Shown here: positions 14,915 through 23,742 of the stretch, piece after piece
How the letters are laid out: every line of letters begins with the position of its first letter
Position numbering within the stretch: the stretch's first letter is position 1
Source: an uncultured Oscillospiraceae bacterium
GTDB taxonomy: Bacteria > Bacillota > Clostridia > Oscillospirales > Oscillospiraceae
Direction of reading: 5' to 3'
Length of the DNA: 64,000 bases
Assembly (NCBI GenBank): GCA_944386985.1
Contig: CALXDD010000008.1
Coordinates: forward strand, 1-64,000
Made by a program: the position numbers and the translations under genes
The notes under the pieces: generated by a model
Databases searched by the model: none
What the model saw: the letters and a program-made list of their open reading frames with translations, nothing else
What the model was told of the DNA's origin: nothing

Positions 14915-17524
14915 TCAGGCCCCGTAGTAGGCCTTCCGATACATCTCTTTGATCTCGCTCATCAGGGGATAGCGGGGATTGGCGCCGGTGCACTGGTCGT
15001 CAAAGGCCTGCTCCACCATGGCGTCCAGGGTATCCAGGAAATACTTCTCGTCCACGCCGTAATCCCGGATGGTTTTCTTGATCCCAACAGCTGCCTTCAG
15101 CTCCTCGATCTTCTCGATGAGCTTCTCCACCGCCTCCTCGTCGGTCTTGGCGCTGATGCCGCAGAACCGGGCGCACTGGGCGTACCGCTCCATGGTGTGG
15201 GGGTAGGCGTACTGGGAGAAGGTGCCCATTTTGGGGGGCTTGGGATCGCTGTTGTACCGCACCACCAGAGAGATCATCAAAGCGTTGGCCACGCCGTGGG
15301 GCAGGTGGTGGAAGGCGCCCAGCTTGTGGGCCATGGAGTGGCAGACGCCAAGGAAGGCGTTGGCGAAGGCCATGCCCGCCATGCAGGAGGCGTCGGCCAT
15401 CTTCTGCCGGGCCTCCACGTCGGCGCCGTCGTTATAGGCGGCGGGGAGGTAATCGAAGACGTTCTTCATGGCCTTCAGCGCAAGGCCGTCGGTATAGTCC
15501 GTGGCCATGACGGAGGCGTAGGCCTCCAGGGCGTGGGTCAGCACGTCGATGCCGCTGGCGCTGGTGAGGCCCTTGGGCTGGCTCATCATGTTGTCGGTGT
15601 CCACAATGGCCATGTTGGGCAGCAGCTCGTAGTCCGCCAGTGGGTACTTGATGCCCGTCTCCTGGTCGGTGATGACGGCGAAGGGGGTCACCTCGCTGCC
15701 GGTGCCGGAGGAGGTGGGAATGGCCACAAAATAGGCTTTCTCTCCCATCCTGGGGAAGGTGTACACCCGCTTGCGGATGTCCACAAAGCGCATGGCTAAA
15801 TCCTGGAAGTCCACCTCGGGGTGCTCATAGAGTACCCACATGATCTTGCCCGCGTCCATGGCGCTGCCGCCGCCCAGGGCGATGATCACATCGGGCTGGA
15901 AGGCCGCCATGGCCTTGGCCCCCGCCTGGGCGTTTGCCAGGGTGGGGTCCGGCTGCACGTCGGAGAACACGGTGTAGGCGATGCCCAGTTCCTGGAGCTT
16001 GTCGGTGATGGGCTTGGTGTAGCCGTTTTGATAGAGGAAGGAATCGGTGACCAGGAAGGCCTTCTTCTTGCCCAGCACGTCCCGCAGCTCGTTGAGGGCC
16101 ACGGGCAGGCAGCCCTTCTTGAAATACACCTTCTGGGGGGTACGGAACCACAGCATATTCTCTCTCCTCTCCGCCACGGTCTTGATGTTCAGAAGCTGCA
16201 TGGGGCCCACGTTCTCGCTGACGCTGTTGCCGCCCCAGCTGCCGCAGCCCAGGGTCAGGGAGGGGCGCAGCTTGAAGTTGTAGAGGTCGCCGATGCCGCC
16301 GTGGCTGGAGGGGGTGTTCACCAGAATGCGGCAGGTCTTCATGGCCGCCTCAAAGCGGTCCAGCTTCTCCCGCTCCTTGGGGTCGATGTAGATGCCCGCG
16401 GTGTGGCCGTAGCCGCCGTCGGCCACCAGCCGCTCCGCCTTGGACACCGCCTCTTCAAAGGTCTCCGCCCTGTACATGGCCAGCACCGGGGACAGCTTCT
16501 CGTGGGCGAAGGGCTCGCTGATGTCCACGCTCTCTACCTCGCCCATGAGGATCTTGGCGCCCGCCGGGACGGTGACGCCGGCCATCTCCGCGATCTTCTC
16601 CGCGCTTTGGCCCACGATCTTGGCGTTGAGGGCGCCGTTGATGAGGATGGTATTCCGGACCTTGTCCAGTTCCTCGCCCCGGAGGAAATAGCAGCCCCGG
16701 GCGGCAAACTCCGCCTTCGCCGCATCGTACACATCGGAGAGGACAGTGACGGACTGCTCGCTGGCGCAGATCATGCCGTTGTCGAAGGTCTTGGAGTGGA
16801 TGATGGAGTTCACCGCCAGGCGGATATCGGCGGTGCTGTCGATGATGATGGGCACGTTGCCGGCCCCCACGCCCACGGCGGGCTTGCCGGAGGAGTAGGC
16901 CGCCTTCACCATGCCGGGGCCGCCGGTGGCGAGGATCAGGTCCGCGTCCCGCATGACCTGATTGGTCAGCTCCAGACTGGGAGCGTCGATCCAGCCAATG
17001 ATCCCCTCCGGCGCGCCGGCCTTCACCGCCGCCTCCAGCACGATCCGGGCGGCGGCAATGGTGCAGCCCTTGGCCCGGGGGTGGGGGGAGATGATGATGG
17101 CGTTGCGGGTCTTCAGGGCGATCAGGCACTTGAAGATGGCGGTGGAGGTGGGGTTGGTGGTGGGGATCACCGCGGCGATGAGGCCCACCGGCTCGGCGAT
17201 GCGGCGGATGCCGTAGGCCTTGTCCTCCTCAATGACCCCGCAGGTCTTCAAATTTTTGTAGGCGTTATAGATATACTCGGCGGCGTAGTGGTTCTTGATG
17301 ACCTTGTCCTCCACCACGCCCATGCCGGTCTCCGCCACGGCCATTTTGGCCAGGGGAATCCGCTGCATGTTGGCGGCCTTGGCGGCCTCAAAGAAGATCT
17401 TGTCCACCTGCTCCTGGGAGTAGGCGGCGAACTCCTTCTGGGCGGCCCGCATGGCCTCCATCCTGGCGGCAAGGGCCTCGGTGCTGTCGATGACAGCGGG
17501 GATCTCCACGTTGTGCTGCATCAT
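14915..17524 (-). CDS. adhE: Bifunctional acetaldehyde-CoA/alcohol dehydrogenase AdhE
   Basis: An 869-residue AdhE. Residues up to about 440 form a CoA-acylating aldehyde dehydrogenase domain (SKTFDNGMICASEQS holds the catalytic cysteine; VGVGAGNVP precedes it). A linker leads to an Fe-dependent alcohol dehydrogenase domain with ALGGGSAMDAGKI and metal-binding histidines in the GMAFANAFLGVCHSMAHKLG region. It reduces acetyl-CoA to ethanol with two NADH and usually forms spirosomes. The start is the first ATG of an ATG-ATG pair at 17524, five bases after GGAGGTTTTT; TTG 17539 would place that site inside the gene. Rex-type operators overlap its promoter. Confidence 0.96.
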   Translation of the reverse strand: MMQHNVEIPAVIDSTEALAARMEAMRAAQKEFAAYSQEQVDKIFFEAAKAANMQRIPLAKMAVAETGMGVVEDKVIKNHYAAEYIYNAYKNLKTCGVIEEDKAYGIRRIAEPVGLIAAVIPTTNPTSTAIFKCLIALKTRNAIIISPHPRAKGCTIAAARIVLEAAVKAGAPEGIIGWIDAPSLELTNQVMRDADLILATGGPGMVKAAYSSGKPAVGVGAGNVPIIIDSTADIRLAVNSIIHSKTFDNGMICASEQSVTVLSDVYDAAKAEFAARGCYFLRGEELDKVRNTILINGALNAKIVGQSAEKIAEMAGVTVPAGAKILMGEVESVDISEPFAHEKLSPVLAMYRAETFEEAVSKAERLVADGGYGHTAGIYIDPKEREKLDRFEAAMKTCRILVNTPSSHGGIGDLYNFKLRPSLTLGCGSWGGNSVSENVGPMQLLNIKTVAERRENMLWFRTPQKVYFKKGCLPVALNELRDVLGKKKAFLVTDSFLYQNGYTKPITDKLQELGIAYTVFSDVQPDPTLANAQAGAKAMAAFQPDVIIALGGGSAMDAGKIMWVLYEHPEVDFQDLAMRFVDIRKRVYTFPRMGEKAYFVAIPTSSGTGSEVTPFAVITDQETGIKYPLADYELLPNMAIVDTDNMMSQPKGLTSASGIDVLTHALEAYASVMATDYTDGLALKAMKNVFDYLPAAYNDGADVEARQKMADASCMAGMAFANAFLGVCHSMAHKLGAFHHLPHGVANALMISLVVRYNSDPKPPKMGTFSQYAYPHTMERYAQCARFCGISAKTDEEAVEKLIEKIEELKAAVGIKKTIRDYGVDEKYFLDTLDAMVEQAFDDQCTGANPRYPLMSEIKEMYRKAYYGA

Positions 17525-17556
17525 AAGAAAAACCTCCAAGCAGTGTCGTCCGAAGT

Positions 17557-17651
17557 TTGTTAATGTTTTAACGATCTTGGTGATTCTCAGTATAGGCTAT
17601 TGTTAAAGTTTTGTCAATACGGTTTTTGAGGATTTGATAAAGTTTTAACAA
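17557..17651 (-). promoter_or_regulatory. adhE promoter with three Rex-type operator sites
   Basis: The minus-strand promoter is TTGACA (17612-17617), 17 bases, TATACT (17589-17594). Three sequences fit the Rex pattern TTGTTAA-N4-TTAACAA: 17557-17574 (TTGTTAATGTTTTAACGA), 17600-17617 (degenerate, overlapping the -35) and 17634-17651 (TTGATAAAGTTTTAACAA). Rex represses fermentation genes when NADH is low. The match is direct; regulation is inferred. Confidence 0.85.
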
Positions 17652-17769
17652 ACTGTTCATAAGCGGGCGCTCCTGCTACGGTTTTTTCCTTCACTTTCAC
17701 CAAAAGGGCGCAAAAAAATCCGGAAGAGAGGGAAAATGCCTCTCTTCCGGTAAAAAAGCGGAGGGGAAT

Positions 17770-18798
17770 TCAGTTCATCTGCTTGCGGCGGCTGAGGTTC
17801 ATGGTACCGTCCTGCATGGAACTGACCCAGTCCAGGCTCTTGCCGGTACCCTCGGCCACGCACTTGATGGCGTCGTCGGCCACCCGGGTGCTGATGCCGG
17901 TGCGGGCCTCGATAAGCCGGTCGAAGCCGTCCACCAGGGAGCCGCCGCCGGTCATGACGATGCCGTTGGTGGAGATATCCGCCACCAGCTCCGGGGGCGT
18001 CCGCTCCAGCACGGAGTGTACCACCTCCAAAATCCGCTCGGTGGGCTCCTCAAAGGCCTCCAGCATCTCCGCGGAGGTGACGGTGATGGTCTTGGGCAGG
18101 CCCGTCAGCAGGCAGCGGCCCTTCACGTCCATGGTGGTCTCCGTCTCCTTGGGGAAGACGCAGCCGATCTGCATCTTCATCTCCTCGGCGGTGCGCTCAC
18201 CCAGGAGGATGTTGTGCTTGCGGCGCATATACTTGATGACGGCCTCGTTGAACTGGTCGCCGGCCACCTTGATGGAGGCGGACTCCACCACGCCGGAGAG
18301 GGAGATGACGGCGATGTCGCTGGTGCCGCCGCCGATATCCACCACCATGTGGCCGTCGGGCTTGGTGATATCGATGCCGGCGCCGATGGCGGCGGCAACG
18401 GGCTCCTCAATGAGGTAGACCTTCCGGGCGCCGGCCTGGATGCCGGCGTCGATGACGGCGCGCTCCTCCACCTCGGTGATGCCGGAGGGCACGCAGATGA
18501 TGAGACGGGGCTTGAAGAGCATAAAGCCGCTGACCTTCCGGATGAACTCCCGGAGCATCCGCTCGGTCATGTCGTAATCGGAGATAACGCCCTCCCGCAG
18601 GGGACGGATGGCAACGATGTTGCCGGGGGTACGGCCCAGCATCTGGCGGGCCTCCTCGCCCACCTTCAAGAGCTTGCCGGTATTCTTATCAATGGCCACT
18701 ACGGAGGGCTCGTTGAGGATGACGCCCTTTCCTTTCACATAGACCAACACGGACGCGGTACCCAGATCAATACCGATATCCTTTGCCAAAGCACACAT
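17770..18798 (-). CDS. mreB: Rod shape-determining protein, MreB/Mbl family
   Basis: A 342-residue bacterial actin. It shows the nucleotide-binding motifs DIGIDLGTASVLVYVKG (phosphate 1), VVDIGGGTSDIAVIS (phosphate 2) and GIVMTGGGSLVDG (adenosine). It polymerises under the membrane and guides lateral wall synthesis. ATG 18798 follows GAGGTGGAT; the longer frame upstream adds an unrelated tail. mreC and mreD are not next to it, so it may be the Mbl or MreBH-type paralogue. A promoter TTGCAA, 17 bases, TATAAT lies at 18943-18971. Confidence 0.93.
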   Translation of the reverse strand: MCALAKDIGIDLGTASVLVYVKGKGVILNEPSVVAIDKNTGKLLKVGEEARQMLGRTPGNIVAIRPLREGVISDYDMTERMLREFIRKVSGFMLFKPRLIICVPSGITEVEERAVIDAGIQAGARKVYLIEEPVAAAIGAGIDITKPDGHMVVDIGGGTSDIAVISLSGVVESASIKVAGDQFNEAVIKYMRRKHNILLGERTAEEMKMQIGCVFPKETETTMDVKGRCLLTGLPKTITVTSAEMLEAFEEPTERILEVVHSVLERTPPELVADISTNGIVMTGGGSLVDGFDRLIEARTGISTRVADDAIKCVAEGTGKSLDWVSSMQDGTMNLSRRKQMN

Positions 18799-19121
18799 TG
18801 TATCCACCTCGCTGATCTTTCTTTCATTATTTTCATGCGCCCGGAGCAAAGGCCCGGGGACGGCCTCCCGCCAAAACGCACCGCGGTTCATGCAATTGAC
18901 AGTATTTTAAGCAGAAAATCCCGCTTATACTCCTGTTATTTGATTATAAACAGGGGAAGACAATTTTGCAAGGGAATAATCAGTGACCAAATCGCCAAAA
19001 TAACAGGATTTTTTGGGAAGATCCATGGGGAATTTGCGGTTTTCCCGCCAAAAGTGGGCAGTGGTCTTTTTGGGGAGGGCGTGGTATACTGGTTCCACTA
19101 CGTTATGAGAGGAGATCAGCC
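18799..19121. promoter_or_regulatory. Divergent control region between mreB and an acetyltransferase gene
   Basis: Minus strand: TTGCAA (18966-18971), 17 bases, TATAAT (18943-18948), leaving an mreB leader of about 140 bases. Plus strand: a -10 TATACT at 19085-19090 serves the acetyltransferase gene. No other element is recognised. Confidence 0.7.
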
Positions 19122-19613
19122 ATGGAAAAGGGCGGGATGGGCTTTCGCTTTGCCCGGGAGACGGACGCGGCGCTGGTGCTGGATTTTATCCGGCGGCTGG
19201 CGGAATATGAGAAGCTGGGGGATCAGGTGGTAGCCACAGAGGAACTGCTGCGGGTAGAGATATTTGAGAAAAAGCATGCGGAGGTGCTGTTTGTGCTGGA
19301 GGGGGAGCGGGAGGTGGGCTTTGCCCTGTTCTTCCATAATTTCTCCACCTTTTTAGGGCGCAGCGGCCTCTACCTGGAGGATCTGTATGTGCTGCCGGAG
19401 TACCGGGGCAGGGGATACGGCAAGGGGCTTTTGTGCCGTCTGGCCCGGATCGCGGAAGAGCGGGGCTGCGGGCGGCTGGAGTGGTCCTGTCTCGACTGGA
19501 ACGAACCCAGCATCCGGTTTTACCGTTCCCTGGAGGCTGTGCCCATGGAGGGGTGGACGGTGTACCGGCTCACCGGGGAGACCCTCCGAAGCCTTGCCCA
19601 GGCAGGGAAGTAA
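19122..19613 (+). CDS. GNAT N-acetyltransferase (diamine/thialysine type)
   Basis: A 163-residue GCN5-related acetyltransferase. The acetyl-CoA loop is LPEYRGRGYGKGLL (motif A), preceded by GLYLEDLYV. The early LDFIRRLAEYEKLGDQVVAT and the late WNEPSIRFYRSLEA resemble the spermidine/thialysine N-acetyltransferase branch; the exact substrate is not supported. ATG follows AGAGGAG. It has its own terminator and is monocistronic. Confidence 0.85.
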   Translation: MEKGGMGFRFARETDAALVLDFIRRLAEYEKLGDQVVATEELLRVEIFEKKHAEVLFVLEGEREVGFALFFHNFSTFLGRSGLYLEDLYVLPEYRGRGYGKGLLCRLARIAEERGCGRLEWSCLDWNEPSIRFYRSLEAVPMEGWTVYRLTGETLRSLAQAGK

Positions 19614-19650
19614 AAAAATCGGGAGCTCTGTGGAGCTCCCGATTTTTTCC
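19613..19650. terminator. Bidirectional terminator after the acetyltransferase gene
   Basis: AAAAAATCGGGAGCTC pairs with GAGCTCCCGATTTTTT; A- and T-tracts on both sides. The repeat element B begins two bases later. Confidence 0.9.
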
Positions 19651-19651
19651 C

Positions 19652-20253
19652 GCTGACGCAGGAGATTTCTTTTTATCGGTACCCGACGGTGTACTGAATG
19701 GTGTTATGCCTCCGGCGGCCTACTTTTCTCGTCAAAGAAAAGTAGGCATCTCCGCGCTAAGAGCCTCGCTGCGGCTCGGTGAAAAGTTGGCTTAGAACCA
19801 AGGTTCTAAGGACTCCTTTGTTTCCTATTATGGGGGGTCTCGTTCCGTTTGTGCCGTGAGATTGTACGGCTGACAGAAGCAAGGGGGTGACAGTTCCCCT
19901 GTTTCCGCGCTTTAAGCGCGCTCCCCTGGTAGTTGTTATAGCCTCTGCAATTGCACCATGCCAAAGCCTTCCCCCTCCGGGGGAAGGCTTTGGGCCATCG
20001 TCTACCCACCAGGACAGCGCGCCGAAGCGCGGTATTAGGGGGACCATGACACGTCAACGGAGCGTCGGAGGCAACAGAGGTAAAATAGTCAGGGGGGACT
20101 GACTGTACACGTCAGGAAAAGGAGTTCTTAGAACCATTGGTTCTAAGCGAGTTTTTGGTGACTTTTTGCTCGCACAAAAAGTCACCCGCCGGAGGCAAAA
20201 CACTATTCGGTACACCGTCGGGTACCGACAAAACGATTCAAACTCTCGTCAGA
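19652..20253. mobile_element. Repeat element B (602 bp, both ends type I)
   Basis: Runs from GCTGACG to CGTCAGA. Both outer ends carry TCGGTACCCGACGGTGTAC or its complement. Inside are CCTCCGGCGG, the hairpins CCTACTTTTCTC...AAAAGTAGG (left) and GTGACTTTTTGC...AAAAAGTCAC (right), and the palindromes TTAGAACCAAGGTTCTAAG and TTAGAACCATTGGTTCTAAG. The centre is AAAGCCTTCCCCCTCCGGGGGAAGGCTTT cut to a simple hairpin, without the nested unit of A, C and D. It is the cleanest example of the family here. It has no gene. Confidence 0.88.
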
Positions 20254-20256
20254 AAG

Positions 20257-20290
20257 AAACCGCCGCAGAATATGAAATCTGCGGCGGTTT
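20257..20290. terminator. Terminator downstream of pta and its repeats
   Basis: AAACCGCCGCAGAAT / ATCTGCGGCGGTTT stem; on the minus strand it is followed by CTTTC. This is probably the original pta terminator, now about 500 bases from the gene because of the tandem units. Confidence 0.85.
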
Positions 20291-20331
20291 CTGTTGTGTA
20301 CAATGCGATGTTATCAGAAGAATATCATTGC

Positions 20332-20755
20332 TTATTTCATGCCGGCGGTGATAATCGCCATGGCACAGGCCCCGGGAGGCAGAGCCTTCCGGGGGCCCCA
20401 TCAAAAAAGTTCCGGGGCAAATGAATTGCCCCGGAACCAAGGTTTTGCTCCGCAAAACGCTTGTACGCCGCTCCCGCGGCGGCCAGGTCTATGCCATGGC
20501 CCCGCACGTTTGCTGCAATGTACTCTCTGCGCTGATCAGGCTCTTATTTCATGCCGGCGGTGATAATCGCCATGGCACAGGCCCCGGGAGGCACAGCCTC
20601 CCGGGGACCCCATCAAAAAAGTCCCGGGACAAATGAATTGTCCCGGGACCAAGGTTTTGCTGCGCAAAACGCTTGTACGCCGCTCACGCGGCGGCCAGGT
20701 CTATGCCATGGCCCCGCACGTTTGCTGCAATGTACTCTCTGCGCCGATCAGGCTC
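20332..20755 (-). repeat. Two tandem 212-bp gene-end units after pta
   Basis: Units 20332-20543 and 20544-20755 are about 95% identical and join head-to-tail with the pta stop codon. Read with the gene, each unit holds a 3' spacer, a reverse complement of pta bases 20781-20796 (GCCATGGCATAGACCT, at 20697-20712 and 20485-20500), four hairpins, and a copy of the last 33 pta bases including TAA. Proximal-unit hairpins: 20678-20693, 20654-20670, 20621-20649 (loop ATTCATTT, followed by TTTTTT) and 20582-20606. Related units follow udp and pgi. Confidence 0.88.
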
Positions 20756-21769
20756 TTATTTCATACCGGCGGTAATAATCGCCATGGCATAGACCTCGTC
20801 GGCATTGCAGCCGCGGCTGAGGTCGTTGATGGGGGCGTTCAGACCCTGCAGAATGGGGCCGTAGGCCTCATACCCGCCCAGGCGCTGGGCAATCTTGTAG
20901 CCGATGTTGCCCGCCTCGATGCAGGGGAACACAAAGGTGTTGGCATAGCCCGCCACCTTGCTGCCGGGGAACTTCAGCTGGCCAACGGTGGGGCTCACCG
21001 CGGCGTCAAACTGCATCTCGCCGTCAATGGCCAGCTCGGGCGCCATCTCCTGCGCCGCCTTGGTGGCCGCGGCGCTGAGCGCCACCGTGCCGCCCTTGCC
21101 GGAGCCCTTGGTGGAGAAGCTCAGCATGGCAACCTTGGGCTCAATGCCGAAGAACTTGGCGGTCTTCGCGGACTCCACCGCTACCTCCGCCAGCTTCTGG
21201 GCGGCAGTCACAGTGACGTTGCCCTCCTTGTCCACACTGTCCTCATAGCTGATGTTGATGGCGCAGTCGCCCATGCACAGCTTCCGCAGGGCCTCGTCGC
21301 CGCCTTCCCGGGTCAGGATAAAGCAGGAGGACACCAGATGGGCGCCGGGCTTGGTTTTGATGAGCTGCAGCGCGGGACGGACGGTGTCGGCGGTGGAGTA
21401 GGTGGCGCCGCCCAGCAGCGCGTCGGCCACGCCCATCTTCACCAGCATGGTGCCGAAGTAATTGCCCTTCTGCAGAGCGGCCCTGCACTCGTCGGCGGTC
21501 ATCTTGCCCTTGCGCAGGGCCACCATGGTCTCCACCATCTCGTCCATCTTCTCATAGGTGGCGGGATCAATAATGGCAGCCTTGGAGATGTCAAAGCCGT
21601 TCTTCTCCGCGGCGGCCTTCACCTCATCCACGTTGCCCACCAGGATCACATCCATCAGATCCTCCTTCATCAGGCGGGCGGCAGCCTCCTGAATGCGGGC
21701 GTCGGGACCCTCGGTGAACACAATGGTGCGGCGGTTTTCCTTCAGAATGTTGATGAGAGACGTTAACAT
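20756..21769 (-). CDS. pta: Phosphate acetyltransferase
   Basis: A 337-residue Pta, exchanging CoA and phosphate on acetyl groups (acetyl-CoA to acetyl phosphate), the first step of acetate formation. It has the PTA_PTB fold with GVADALLGGATYSTADTVRP and SFSTKGSGKG, and ends NADEVYAMAIITAGMK, a normal C-terminus, so the repeats after it have not shortened it. ATG 21769 follows GTAGGAGG. ackA is not adjacent. Its last 33 bases are copied twice more downstream with two synonymous differences (ATT/ATC and GGT/GGC). Confidence 0.95.
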   Translation of the reverse strand: MLTSLINILKENRRTIVFTEGPDARIQEAAARLMKEDLMDVILVGNVDEVKAAAEKNGFDISKAAIIDPATYEKMDEMVETMVALRKGKMTADECRAALQKGNYFGTMLVKMGVADALLGGATYSTADTVRPALQLIKTKPGAHLVSSCFILTREGGDEALRKLCMGDCAINISYEDSVDKEGNVTVTAAQKLAEVAVESAKTAKFFGIEPKVAMLSFSTKGSGKGGTVALSAAATKAAQEMAPELAIDGEMQFDAAVSPTVGQLKFPGSKVAGYANTFVFPCIEAGNIGYKIAQRLGGYEAYGPILQGLNAPINDLSRGCNADEVYAMAIITAGMK

Positions 21770-22106
21770 AATTCTGTTCCTCCTACGTTTCATTTCACTG
21801 GTACAGCGATCGGTTTCCGCTCAGTCCTTATTGTACTTCACTTTCCCCGCTTCCTCAACCATTTTCCAAAATTTTTTCTCCCCAGCTTCCCCTGCTTTTC
21901 CCCGGCCCGCCGGGGAAAAATTTCCTTCCTGTTCACAATTTGTTAAGAACTGTTGTGATTTTTTACGAACTTTACGGAATATTTTCTGGAAATACACAAG
22001 ATCTTGGGGTTGACGTATTTGGTAAAAAAGTGTATCATTACGTTTGTAACTATTTGTAACTATCTCGGCGGGCTTCTGCCCGTTGTTTTTGCGAGGTCTT
22101 TTGTCT
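21770..22106. promoter_or_regulatory. Divergent AT-rich control region between pta and the M23 gene
   Basis: On the plus strand TTGACG (22010-22015), 17 bases and TATCAT (22033-22038) form the M23 promoter. The direct repeat GTAACTATTTGTAACTATC follows at 22047. The pta side is AT-rich without one clear best promoter. Confidence 0.7.
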
Positions 22107-23645
22107 ATGAAGAAACTGAACGTCAAAGAGAAAGGGGATCGCCGCCGGAACAAGCGCACGGCCTTTCCTGAGTCCAACCGTTTCTGGTCACAGCTGAAGA
22201 TCCTGTCCCGGTCTCTGCTGCCGATTCTGGCTACCCTGTGGGCCGACGGAACCGCCCGGCTGCGCCGGAGATGGGACAATCTGTCCGCCAAACTGCGCCG
22301 GGTGGTGGAGAAGACCCGGGTGCCCGCCCCCGTCTATCTGGCCGGATGTCTGGTGATAGCCGGCGCAGCCGTGTTTACCTCCATGTTCACCCTGGGCACC
22401 ACCATTGCCTACGACGGAACCGCCATCGGCACCGCCAGCAGCGCCGACACCGCTGTCCAGGCCATCAGCCAGGTGGAGAGCGAGCTCAGCGATGTGCTGG
22501 GCGACGACACCGCCGCTATAGATATGTCCCGGGTGTCCTACTCCACCGGCCTTGTGAGCCGCCGCAGCGTCATGGATGAGGACGAGCTGGAGTCCACCCT
22601 CAACAGCCAGCTGAACTTAGTGGCCCACGCCTACTCCCTCTATGTGGACGGCGAGTGCCTGGGCTCCACCACCAATAAGGAGGGCCTGGAGGCCCTGCTG
22701 GATCAGGTGAAGGCCCCCTACCTCAACGAAAACACCCAGTCCATTGAGTTTTTGGAGGATGTGGAGATCCGGGAGGGCTATGTGCCCGCCGACTCCATTA
22801 CCAACCTGGGCGACATCGTCCTCAAGCTCAACGACACCAAGGTGGGCGAGGAGACCTACACCGTGGAGCAGGGCGACACCTGGATTCAGGTGGCCAACGA
22901 CCACGGCCTCACTTCCAAGGAGCTGGAGGCGCTGAACCCCGGCTTTGACATCAACAAGCTGCAGATCGGCGACCAGCTGCTGATCAGCAACGCCGTCCCC
23001 TATCTGACCATCAAGGTCACTCAGTATGAGTATTACGAGGCCCAGATCCCCTATGAGGTGGAGTACATTGACGACAGCTCCATGTGGAAGGGCGACACCA
23101 GCGTAGTCACCGAGGGCGTGTACGGCACCGCCGACACCACCGCACTGGTCACCTACATCAACAACGAGGAGACGGAGCGGGAGATCACCATGCAGATCGT
23201 CACCTCCCAGCCTCAGTCCGCCGTGTACAAGCGGGGTACCAAGGAGCGTCCCAGCTGGGCGCCCACCGGCTCCTTCAGCTGGCCCACCAACGGTACCATC
23301 TCCTCCCGGTACGGCTACCGCTATATCTTCGGCTCCAGCGACTTCCACACCGGTCTGGATATTGCCAACAGCTACGGCACCAACATCTATGCAGCCGACG
23401 GCGGCGTAGTGGTGAAGGCCGGCTGGTCCGGCAACTACGGCTATCTGGTTGTGATTGATCACCAGAACGGCTATCAGACTTATTACGCCCACAACTCCAG
23501 CCTGCTGGTCAGCGTGGGAGACAAGGTGTATAAGGGCGAGCACATTGCGGAGATGGGCTCCACTGGACGGGCCACCGGCAACCACTGCCACTTCGAGGTC
23601 CGCTACAACGGCCAGACCCAGAACCCCCTGAACTATCTGCCCTGA
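22107..23645 (+). CDS. LysM-G5-M23 murein endopeptidase, membrane-anchored
   Basis: A 512-residue cell-wall protein. A basic N-terminal tail (about 75 residues) leads to one membrane helix (YLAGCLVIAGAAVFTSMF). Outside follow an unassigned segment, a LysM domain (YTVEQGDTWIQVANDHGL), a G5-like beta domain, and an M23 metallopeptidase domain with HTGLDIA and HCHFEV holding the zinc ligands. Such proteins cut peptide cross-links in the wall. ATG 22107 is preferred; a TTG 24 bases earlier is possible. A terminator follows. Confidence 0.9.
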   Translation: MKKLNVKEKGDRRRNKRTAFPESNRFWSQLKILSRSLLPILATLWADGTARLRRRWDNLSAKLRRVVEKTRVPAPVYLAGCLVIAGAAVFTSMFTLGTTIAYDGTAIGTASSADTAVQAISQVESELSDVLGDDTAAIDMSRVSYSTGLVSRRSVMDEDELESTLNSQLNLVAHAYSLYVDGECLGSTTNKEGLEALLDQVKAPYLNENTQSIEFLEDVEIREGYVPADSITNLGDIVLKLNDTKVGEETYTVEQGDTWIQVANDHGLTSKELEALNPGFDINKLQIGDQLLISNAVPYLTIKVTQYEYYEAQIPYEVEYIDDSSMWKGDTSVVTEGVYGTADTTALVTYINNEETEREITMQIVTSQPQSAVYKRGTKERPSWAPTGSFSWPTNGTISSRYGYRYIFGSSDFHTGLDIANSYGTNIYAADGGVVVKAGWSGNYGYLVVIDHQNGYQTYYAHNSSLLVSVGDKVYKGEHIAEMGSTGRATGNHCHFEVRYNGQTQNPLNYLP

Positions 23646-23655
23646 CAAAAGCAGC

Positions 23656-23690
23656 AAGCCCCGGCGTCCAATGGACGCCGGGGCTTTTTT
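23656..23690 (+). terminator. Intrinsic terminator after the M23 gene
   Basis: AAGCCCCGGCGTCC pairs with GGACGCCGGGGCTT, followed by TTTT. Confidence 0.92.
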
Positions 23691-23742
23691 GCCGCAGAAA
23701 GAAACCGCCCGGCACAGAGAATTCTCTGTCAGGCGGTTTTCC

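Noticed and set aside
15821..17563. 580-codon open frame antisense to adhE, and similar long frames opposite fumC, thiI, hydG, hydE, M23 and the 61870 gene
   Set aside because: All are mirror frames of well-supported genes with low-complexity products.
19887..20102. Short frames inside the repeat elements (also near 5725, 37384, 53569)
   Set aside because: They differ between copies, contain the palindromes and lack ribosome binding sites.
20332..20755. Tandem repeats considered as a CRISPR array
   Set aside because: There are only two 212-bp units, nearly identical throughout, with no short-repeat/spacer pattern and no cas genes.
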